In this document: in pieces, positions 18,901-20,391 of the stretch | Layout of the letters: each line of letters begins with the position of its first letter | How positions within the stretch are numbered: position 1 is the stretch's first letter | DNA from: Ophiothrix spiculata | Taxonomy: Eukaryota > Echinodermata > Ophiuroidea > Amphilepidida > Ophiotrichidae | NCBI GenBank assembly: GCA_000969725.1 | Contig: JXSR01S010361.1 | DNA: 20,391 nucleotides | Reading direction: 5' to 3' (one strand) | Notes under the pieces: model-generated | Seen by the model: the letters and a program-made list of their open reading frames with translations, nothing else | Database searches by the model: none | What the model was told of the DNA's origin: nothing | Translations under genes and position numbers: made by a program

Positions 18901-19801
18901 AGTGCTATGGAGAAGCCATCAGAAGCGTTTATCTTATAAGACACACTAAGCAGGTAAGCAAGTAAGGATATTTGATGCCTTCCCTAAGCAGAGACCCAAA
19001 AAGAATGGAGTTTAGAGTCAAATGACAATTTTCTTGCAATGAACCCAAAACAGTCTGGCACAGCATCATTTGAGTTTAAAATGATCCCTTAACTGGTATA
19101 TACAGTGTACTGAAGTTAACACACCATGTAGTTATAAAATACTCATAATAGGAAACAAAATTTTTGAGAACATATTATGTGCCATCCACCACAAGTATGC
19201 ACTAATCTTAATTTTATCAGTTACAACTATGTGTTTGCCCTATATCTTGAAATAAAAAAATGTTAACTTTACTGGTGTTCCATTTTAACAGTCACATATT
19301 ACCATCATCGCACACAAAATGACTGTTTGTCACCCACCGCAAACAACATAGCATTCAACATACCATTCTCAGCACATACCTTGGATGCATGGGAGTTAAT
19401 CCATGCATGTAACCCATGGGTGGTGGTCTTCCTCTTGGGTGTGGTGGGTGCATTCCTCCAGGTGTGTGAGGGTGCGGCATCCTACCAGGACCTCCAGGAG
19501 AAAATGGCATCATGGGAGGAGGTGGGCGCATCCCAGGATGCATCATTCTTGGTGGCGGTTTCCCCGGTGACGACGACATTGGTGGACCTGCTTGCATCAT
19601 TAGTTTATGGGTGATCTGGTTTGGCGACACCCTGCCACTGGTATTATGCATATGCAAAATTATTTGTGCTACTTGAGTAGGGGAGACGCGGCCATTGAGA
19701 TTGTTGACAATTTGCTGGGTTAGGTTGTGAATTACATTTGGTGGTAATTGCTGCTGTGGTCTGGGGGCACTCATACTTAGTGGGTTCTGCTGGACTGGAG
19801 A
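878..19801 (-). CDS. patl1: PAT1 homolog (PATL1-like) decapping activator, nine internal exons, partial at both ends
   Basis: Pat1 proteins are P-body mRNA-decay factors that bridge the Lsm1-7 ring, DDX6 and the Dcp1/2 decapping enzyme. Nine exons join with compatible phases: 19801-19380, 18825-18748, 17840-17639, 15349-15220, 13931-13831, 11540-11347, 10259-10079, 7272-7111 and 975-878, 1568 nt in all (522 codons plus 2 nt). Family hallmarks seen in order: a Pro/Met/Gln-rich stretch with GRVSPTQ and [103 protein letters not shown]. These align collinearly with vertebrate PATL1 as I remember it. All introns are GT-AG. The acidic N-terminus lies beyond 20391, and the final conserved exon, which should open by completing the Trp codon, is not in the window. 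A complete TLR gene sits in the intron 7110-976. The family call is firm; PATL1 rather than PATL2 cannot be decided. Confidence 0.93.
976..1887. other. intronic stretch between TLR 3' side and patl1 exon 9, nothing recognised
   Basis: This AT-rich sequence shows no supported gene. A 124-codon minus-strand open frame at 1423-1049 has a composition typical of random AT-rich DNA (Ile, Cys and Tyr rich, no family likeness). Confidence 0.5.
1888..2262 (+). mobile_element. non-LTR retrotransposon 3' fragment (CR1/L2-like)
   Basis: The plus strand reads [20 protein letters not shown] then [16 protein letters not shown], the C-terminal end of a CR1/L2/Jockey-type reverse transcriptase (family form LHWLPV..RI.FK.L...YK..NG.AP.YL). 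The frame decays after about residue 70. The segment ends in a typical 3' tail, GGCGCTATATAAGTACTG then TTTTATTATTTTTT. It is a 5'-truncated dead copy, on the strand opposite to patl1 and the TLR, just downstream of the TLR stop. Confidence 0.82.
2428..2433 (-). terminator. possible poly(A) signal (ATTAAA) for the TLR gene
   Basis: ATTAAA, the commonest variant polyadenylation hexamer, occurs on the minus strand about 37 nt past the TLR stop codon (TAG at 2472-2470). In DNA this AT-rich the hexamer also arises by chance, and no cleavage site can be seen. Confidence 0.3.
2470..5097 (-). CDS. Toll-like receptor, single exon, complete
   Basis: This is an 875-residue type I membrane receptor that would sense microbial ligands and signal through adaptors such as MyD88. 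Residues 1-20 form a hydrophobic signal peptide. An LRRNT-like pair (C35, C45) precedes about 18-20 leucine-rich repeats (roughly 60-605). A single LRRCT cluster follows (C614xC616, C645, C663), then one membrane span (about 668-690) and a TIR domain (about 722-866). TIR box 1 is YQAYVAYN (723-730), box 2 (BB loop) RDFMPG (761-766) with its Pro, and box 3 FW (855-856). The single Cys cluster makes it vertebrate-like (V-type), not protostome-type. Several NxS/T sequons are present. Length is normal and no frame breaks are seen. The ATG at 5097 opens the signal peptide and is preceded by CAG|G. The gene lies in the same orientation inside a patl1 intron. Ligand and orthology cannot be judged. 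Confidence 0.96.
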   Translation of the reverse strand: MAAQIVCVLLLFSCCVIMNTKMSILREVPFGSLACKMYNRSKLECSRRGLLDIPPLDRNWATELDLSQNELTEIQGTPFSHLLIMTHLNLSYNAISELNSTAFKGLGSLLNLNLHYNHLNYLPNGIFSDLYNLTVLDLNGNTMMFISSQIFIDLHSLEELHILYFGALDSLLLSFKAMTDLKEVDVATGPVNVTQATFKPLNGVKKLMWSCYPIPISCFAEKNTFEAFSSVIDLYTTFEMLPALGSLHSPLQTLTLTSATEAYARSLDNTTFQGLVNVSESLTYLELSLLQLYKIKNDAFIWMPYLFMLTIQSCQVKHLEKNAFRGLTSLKDLDLSDNALNEVSSVVFSPLISLKSLDLSSNMISVIEEDAFASVSTLTDLKIASNKISSSSYINTKWLHSLHNMKNLNIGYVNDLGKTLTFKLPARVPSLHTLELRNLHFNMIGTLCYTFPMITNLILSDTEIFIFPDTLALHECGALKSLDLSGSAKEIKTLDPKYNNISLISLQTLVLARNELESVWQMSVIKAPNLVSLNLNDNKIKSIDISIDSAIRNISYLYIDGNGLTSLSGLEHLASLKFLSASRNQLTEIPLWLLSSSDRAVLVSLDLSNNPFSCNCDKEGFTMNEFRRWILSNTDTWLEPGQYVCTTPERFEGMSVSQVELDCRSYTAFYIGISSPFILLFFMIIILLIRYHLHIKYKLFLLYRNYLPFPNIDEEFEMLQLRYQAYVAYNDLSDDDDWVNESLQPNMEEGPEPVKLCIKSRDFMPGSSLIESISENIQLSHKTILVLSQNFVASGWCHHEMEMAQMRLMDDNLDVLILVLLHDIPNDKITLSLRKLLCKKEVLRWPEDRAGQKLFWRRLRLELKAPAQVDRRYCM
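5098..6314. promoter_or_regulatory. region upstream of the TLR start; possible promoter or 5'UTR, no gene
   Basis: No coding region is supported. Immediately before the TLR ATG the minus strand reads GCATTCCCAG|G, which could be a 3' splice site of a noncoding 5' exon. IRF-type GAAANNGAAA motifs occur at 5179-5188 (plus strand) and 5488-5497 (minus strand). An AATCACTAC/GTAGTGATT inverted repeat is near 5194-5214. No TATA box is convincing. An AAT microsatellite lies at about 6242-6270. Confidence 0.3.
6242..6270. repeat. (AAT)n microsatellite
   Basis: A run of about nine AAT/ATA trinucleotides ending in AACAATTGG. Confidence 0.85.
6315..6674. mobile_element. MITE-like inverted-repeat element, about 360 bp
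   Basis: The left end reads GGACA, an A-run and then GTTTGTTTGCCC. The right end read on the other strand is GGCCA, an A-run and then TTGTTTGTTTGCCC. The similarity continues inward with indels to AAATTTGGGTCGC (left) against AAATTTTGGGTCGG (right). No coding capacity is seen, so it is a nonautonomous DNA-transposon relic of undetermined superfamily. The flanks ATAAG and TAAAG do not give a clear target duplication. Confidence 0.65.
6755..7063 (-). promoter_or_regulatory. CpG-rich promoter-like patch inside the patl1 intron
   Basis: This segment has many CpGs in an otherwise CpG-poor intron. It carries a perfect CRE (TGACGTCA, 7056-7063), a YY1-like CAAAATGGCGGAC on the minus strand (7048-7036), and CCGGATGT ETS-like sites in an inverted pair (about 6714-6726 and 6755-6765). 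The order CRE then YY1 on the minus strand suits a TATA-less promoter firing toward the TLR gene, 2 kb away. The YY1 motif overlaps an ATG that opens a 75-codon frame (7045-6818, [10 protein letters not shown]...) of no known family. It could instead be a transposon fragment. Confidence 0.3.
7111..7272 (-). CDS. patl1: patl1 exon 8 of window (C-terminal domain)
   Basis: The acceptor is TTCTTTGGTTTCAG|ACC and the donor CAAAATAAG|GTGAGA; 162 nt (54 codons), phase 0 at both ends, so it can be skipped in frame. It encodes [33 protein letters not shown] and [10 protein letters not shown], collinear with the PATL1 C-terminal helices that end in LQNK just before FG. The following 6.1 kb intron holds the TLR gene. 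Confidence 0.9.
7411..7680 (-). CDS. candidate in-frame cassette exon of patl1 (uncertain)
   Basis: The minus strand has an acceptor-like TTTGTTATTTATTCAG above 7680 and a donor-like TCTACTGAG|GTGATTC at 7411. They enclose 270 nt (90 codons), open in the patl1 frame and phase 0 at both ends, so it could be inserted between exons 7 and 8 without a shift. The translation is hydrophilic, with [20 protein letters not shown]. The 138-nt gap to exon 8 is also open and divisible by three, so retaining it would keep the frame. Vertebrate PATL1 has nothing here as I recall, so this may be a lineage-specific exon, an intron-retention product or chance. I do not recognise the sequence. Confidence 0.35.
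7764..8256. repeat. pair of diverged direct repeats, about 130-150 bp each
   Basis: The segments at about 7764-7897 and 8108-8256 share AATTACCCTTTGACAT, GAGGATA, ACACCT(G/T)TGGCT and ATTGTTA(C/T)ATGATCCT in the same order, separated by about 210 bp. They look like an old local duplication inside the intron between patl1 exons 7 and 8. Confidence 0.7.
8366..8888. mobile_element. Tc1/mariner-type MITE with TA flanks, 523 bp
   Basis: The terminal inverted repeats are CACTCACGGTCAAAAG (left) and CATTAGCGGTCAAAAG (right, reverse strand), and they extend inward to TTTTGCGCAC/GTTTGCACAC. The element is bounded by TA on both sides (8364-8365 and 8889-8890), the target site of Tc1/mariner elements. 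No transposase frame is seen. It lies in the intron between exons 7 and 8. Confidence 0.8.
9008..9351. mobile_element. TTAA-flanked MITE, 344 bp
   Basis: TTAA occurs on both sides (9004-9007 and 9352-9355). The terminal repeats AGGTAGGTATTCCGATC and AGGTGTGTGTTACGATC (reverse strand of the right end) match over most positions. A TTAA duplication points to a piggyBac- or Kolobok-type element. There is no coding capacity. Confidence 0.75.
9582..10054. repeat. direct duplication of about 175-190 bp, next to patl1 exon 7
   Basis: Copy 1 (about 9582-9757) and copy 2 (about 9863-10054) share AAGATTCCAATTATTTATAG, TTGTGAATCATATGGATATG, TTACGACGTAATGCTC and CAAGATCA with few changes, offset by about 297 bp at their ends. 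Copy 2 ends 25 bases from the exon 7 donor. No exon sequence is duplicated. Confidence 0.85.
10079..10259 (-). CDS. patl1: patl1 exon 7 of window (C-terminal domain)
   Basis: The acceptor is CTATTTGTAG|A and the donor CCTGAAGAG|GTAGGT; 181 nt, phases 2 to 0. It encodes [20 protein letters not shown] and [18 protein letters not shown], matching the conserved HFVQ..IRKGK helix pair of PATL1. One copy of a duplicated intronic repeat (9863-10054) begins 25 bases past its donor. Confidence 0.92.
10889..11194. mobile_element. hAT-type MITE with 8-bp target duplication, 306 bp
   Basis: The terminal inverted repeats CAGTGCCGGATTTA are identical at both ends and continue imperfectly through GGGCCC-rich sequence. 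The direct flanks CTGGTAAG (10881-10888) and CTGGTAAG (11195-11202) form a perfect 8-bp target duplication, the hAT signature. The interior holds a C-run and long T-rich tracts and no transposase. The clean flanks suggest a fairly recent insertion. Confidence 0.9.
11347..11540 (-). CDS. patl1: patl1 exon 6 of window (start of C-terminal Pat1 domain)
   Basis: The acceptor is TTTCCTTCCAG|AAA and the donor AATTTCAG|GTAAGT; 194 nt, phases 0 to 2. It encodes the basic [20 protein letters not shown] stretch and following helices ([14 protein letters not shown]), the first helices of the alpha-helical C-terminal domain that in other species binds Lsm1-7 and RNA. Confidence 0.93.
11950..12337. mobile_element. 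MITE-like element hosting a nested insertion
   Basis: The left end GGCGTCCGCAGACATTCG and the reverse strand of the right end, TATGTCCAAAGACATTCG, agree at 13 of 18 positions. Further CGAGAGACATTCGG and GCGAATATT-type motifs sit just inside. The interior is split by the 162-bp element at 12108-12269. No target duplication is clear. Confidence 0.45.
12108..12269. mobile_element. short nested MITE (hAT-like ends), 162 bp
   Basis: The terminal repeats are CAGGGATGTAAGT (left) and CAGGGATGTGAGT (right, reverse strand), with CCTGAA-rich interior copies. CAGGGATGT-type ends recall hAT elements, but the 8-bp flanks (CTTGTTTG and CATTTGAG) match poorly. It sits inside the 11950-12337 element, so it inserted later. 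Confidence 0.65.
12778..13014. mobile_element. TA-bounded MITE with perfect 14-bp terminal repeats
   Basis: TACGAGGGGGTATC at 12778-12791 is exactly inverted at 13001-13014. If the outer TA is the target duplication, the element proper begins and ends with CGAGGGGG, as in mariner-like MITEs. A further TACGAGGGGTA lies at about 13065. There is no coding capacity. Confidence 0.65.
13015..13830. other. intronic stretch before patl1 exon 5, nothing recognised
   Basis: This is the upstream part (on the plus axis) of the intron between patl1 exons 5 and 6. No exon, RNA gene or mobile-element end was recognised. Confidence 0.45.
13831..13931 (-). CDS. patl1: patl1 exon 5 of window (SSVNNPRQ block)
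   Basis: The acceptor is a long T-run ending CAG|CT and the donor GATGAGGAG|GTGGGT; 101 nt, phases 1 to 0. It encodes [20 protein letters not shown], the conserved motif that precedes the C-terminal Pat1 domain, then an acidic tail (SSAEDEE). Confidence 0.9.
13932..14904. other. intronic stretch, possible retroposon tail only
   Basis: No coding sequence is supported. At about 14395-14500 the minus strand reads GGGATAAATAAATAAAG after a TGTGATATT-type sequence. This resembles the A-rich 3' tail of a minus-strand non-LTR element or SINE, but nothing diagnostic precedes it. Confidence 0.35.
14905..15152. mobile_element. MITE-like element with 16-bp terminal repeats, 248 bp
   Basis: GGGGAGACCCGTAAAC (14905-14920) is inverted at 15137-15152 with one mismatch, and the repeats extend by TTATC/TAATC. 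The flanks TTAA (left) and GTAA (right) suggest a decayed TTAA target duplication. It ends 68 bp from the donor of patl1 exon 4. Confidence 0.65.
15220..15349 (-). CDS. patl1: patl1 exon 4 of window (charged linker)
   Basis: The acceptor is GACTGTAG|ACA and the donor CAACCAA|GTAAGG; 130 nt, phases 0 to 1. It encodes a Lys/Glu-rich linker ([15 protein letters not shown]) then [15 protein letters not shown], collinear with the family segment where a TPQ motif precedes the conserved VQF block. The phases match both neighbours. Confidence 0.82.
15480..15657 (+). mobile_element. retroelement C-terminal fragment (Penelope-like type)
   Basis: The plus strand reads [20 protein letters not shown] then [19 protein letters not shown]. 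This matches the recurrent (W/F)(K/F)xxxxKEAIxIR..PxLNRDxGxxLPxIY tail that I associate with the GIY-YIG end of Penelope-like retroelements. The frame stays open from 15371 to 15646, but only the tail is recognisable. It is antisense to patl1, in the intron between exons 3 and 4. Confidence 0.5.
16005..16074. repeat. two-copy 35-bp tandem duplication
   Basis: ATGAATTATAAATAATATAA and the bases after it occur twice in tandem, the copies differing by one or two bases. A G-run (about 15987-15999) precedes it and an ATA/AAT microsatellite follows at about 16177-16197. Confidence 0.8.
16320..16807. mobile_element. probable hAT-like nonautonomous element, about 490 bp
   Basis: The right end on the reverse strand begins CAGTGGCGTGACCAGGATTT, a common hAT-style terminus in marine invertebrates. 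The left end CAACTAGCGTGCCCAG is a poor but recognisable partner. CCATTCGGGG occurs near both ends. The interior has a purine-rich GAAAA tract (about 16381-16441). No 8-bp target duplication is convincing, so the limits are approximate. Confidence 0.45.
17084..17638. repeat. minisatellite of about 44 bp abutting the patl1 exon 3 donor, split by a MITE
   Basis: About seven units on the plus strand follow TGTATCCCTGTGGAACACC then ATACCTGTTAGTATGGGAC. Read on the minus strand, each unit holds TACTAACAG|GTATGG or a variant, then TTCCACAG|GG. GT positions at 17638 (true donor), 17594, 17550, 17494, 17451 and 17408 give spacings of 44, 44, 56, 43 and 43; unit 5 carries a 12-13 bp insertion. The outermost unit is interrupted by the element at about 17112-17367. 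Confidence 0.92.
17112..17367. mobile_element. MITE inserted into the minisatellite
   Basis: GGGGTCGATTTCACTAAC on the left is exactly inverted on the right (GTTAGTGAAATCGACCCC). Secondary inverted motifs inside include GCATCGTTAAC/GATGCATCGTAAATG. It splits one minisatellite unit: ...CACCATGCCT precedes it and GGTACTATGGGACC follows. It therefore arrived after the array formed. The superfamily is undetermined. Confidence 0.8.
17639..17840 (-). CDS. patl1: patl1 exon 3 of window, conserved Pat1 helix
   Basis: The acceptor is TAATCTTCAG|G and the donor CTATCAG|GTATGG; 202 nt, phases 2 to 0. It encodes a basic Asn/Arg-rich stretch followed by the most diagnostic Pat1 block, [20 protein letters not shown], and ends IDDYYYQ. 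Its donor is directly followed by a minisatellite of about 44 bp whose units repeat the last bases of this exon and the GT. Confidence 0.93.
18003..18305 (+). mobile_element. tRNA-derived SINE
   Basis: It has a tRNA-like head: an anticodon-arm hairpin CCTAG-ACTTTTAATCA-CTAGG (Lys-like TTT) and a B-box-like GGGGTCAAGTCC, with the A box decayed. A SINE body follows (GTGTCCTTGAGGAAGATACT, CTCCTCTCCACCCAGGTGTC, GCCGGGAAGGTAACAG). It ends in CTTTACCTTTACC and a T-run. It lies in the intron between exons 2 and 3. Confidence 0.75.
18400..18625 (-). mobile_element. tRNA-derived SINE, second copy, opposite strand
   Basis: On the minus strand an A-box-like TAGTGCATCGGTTAGAGC, an anticodon-loop-like GGACTTGTAATGG (Thr-like TGT) and a B-box-like GGGTTAAAGCCCC are followed by CCACAGTGTC and a degraded body. 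The tail repeats ATGAAACAATGAAAG. It is related to, but distinct from, the SINE at 18003-18305. Confidence 0.65.
18748..18825 (-). CDS. patl1: patl1 exon 2 of window
   Basis: This 78-nt exon lies between acceptor CTGATTGCAG|G and donor AATCAACA|GTAAGTG. Both ends are phase 2, so skipping it would keep the frame. It encodes an Arg/Pro/Gly/Gln-rich segment beginning [20 protein letters not shown], which continues the Pat1 linker. The joining codons become Arg (AG+G) and Gln (CA+G). Confidence 0.8.
18826..19379. other. patl1 intron between window exons 1 and 2, nothing recognised
   Basis: AT-rich sequence between a strong donor (GTATGTG) and a strong acceptor (CTGATTGCAG). No repeats or RNA genes were recognised. 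Confidence 0.5.
19380..19801 (-). CDS. patl1: patl1 exon 1 of window (Pro/Met/Gln-rich linker)
   Basis: The acceptor TTTTTTTAG lies just above 19801 and the donor CCAAG|GTATGTG ends the exon at 19380, with phases 0 to 2. The frame is open from SPVQQNPLS before the first Met (19774), so that Met is probably internal and the exon is not the first. The product is a low-complexity Pat1 linker with two GRVSPxQ motifs (family form GRMSPSQ) and runs of Pro, Met, His and Gly, probably disordered. Confidence 0.85.
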
Positions 19802-20099
19802 CTAAAAAAAGGAAACAAACTTATGTTAAGTGTTACATACAATTAACAAAATTGGACTATTATTAAAATCATAAAATTGTACATAAATCAAATCCGTAGG
19901 GTTCGTATGCAAGATCCGGTGCAAAATGCTGTATGAGTATCCGAGTGTGCAATAACACTGAAAAACTATGCAATAACACTGATTATAGATTGTATGCATG
20001 TTGATTTCTCTTTTTTACCATTAAACAAAGATTAGGTTGCAACAATACATGCAGTGAATCGCTTGATTATCATACACATTGGTTGCATTCTGATGTTAA

Positions 20100-20391
20100 T
20101 GATTTGTACAATAGTTCAACTATTCTCCGGCTTCAAAAGCTCCAAAATCCCGCGGCACGTCTCGTGTTTGGTGTCAATCGTCGTACGAACACTGCTCCAC
20201 TTTTGCCCGAGCTCCATTGGTTGCCTGTCCATCAGAGAGTGAACTTGCTACTCAAGATCTTGCTTCATGTGTACAACTGCGTTTACCATTTAGGCCCAAC
20301 ATATTTGTCTGAGATTTTGTCACCATATGATTGCTCTAGGAGCGGTTTGAGATCTTCCAGTGACAAAACCCGCCTTGTTGTACCATTTAAT
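20100..20391 (+). mobile_element. non-LTR retrotransposon reverse-transcriptase C-terminus, runs off the window
   Basis: A plus-strand frame stays open to the window end: LRLQKLQNPAARLVFGVN, APLLPELHWLPVHQRVNLLL, KILLHVYNCVYHLGPTYLSE, SGLRSSSDKTRLVVP. This is the classic CR1/L2/Jockey-type C-terminal RT segment (RLQ..QN.AARL, LHWLPV, LRSS). It is better preserved than the copy at 1888-2262 and on the same strand, antisense to patl1. Whether the element is complete cannot be seen. Confidence 0.85.

Overview
The window looks like AT-rich, intron-dense metazoan DNA. It most likely comes from a deuterostome invertebrate such as an echinoderm or hemichordate. Four things suggest this: a single-exon, vertebrate-like Toll-like receptor (TLR) gene; a widely split PAT1-family gene; tRNA-derived SINEs; and many short inverted-repeat (MITE-like) elements. 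The phylum is an inference, because nothing here identifies a species.

Almost the whole window is the interior of one minus-strand gene, a PAT1 homolog (PATL1/Pat1, a P-body decapping activator). Nine coding exons can be joined with matching phases, from 19801 down to 878: 19801-19380, 18825-18748, 17840-17639, 15349-15220, 13931-13831, 11540-11347, 10259-10079, 7272-7111 and 975-878. They give about 522 codons running from the proline-rich middle region into the C-terminal Pat1 domain. The first exons lie beyond 20391. The last conserved exon is not in the window and should lie beyond base 1. A possible extra in-frame cassette exon is at 7680-7411.

A complete 875-residue TLR gene (5097-2470, minus) lies inside the 6.1 kb PATL1 intron between the 7272-7111 and 975-878 exons, on the same strand. 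A promoter-like patch at about 6755-7063 and a splice-acceptor-like CAG one base before the TLR start codon suggest how the nested gene might be transcribed on its own.

The introns are full of mobile-element remains: two plus-strand non-LTR reverse-transcriptase fragments (1888-2262 and 20100-20391), a Penelope-like tail (about 15480-15657), two SINEs (18003-18305 and 18400-18625), a clean hAT MITE with an 8-bp target duplication (10889-11194), TA- and TTAA-flanked MITEs (8366-8888, 9008-9351, 12778-13014, 14905-15152), a nested pair (11950-12337 with 12108-12269 inside), and others.

The most unusual structure is a minisatellite of about 44 bp (17084-17638). It abuts the 5' splice site of the 17840-17639 exon, and each repeat carries a copy of the exon end and of the GT donor.
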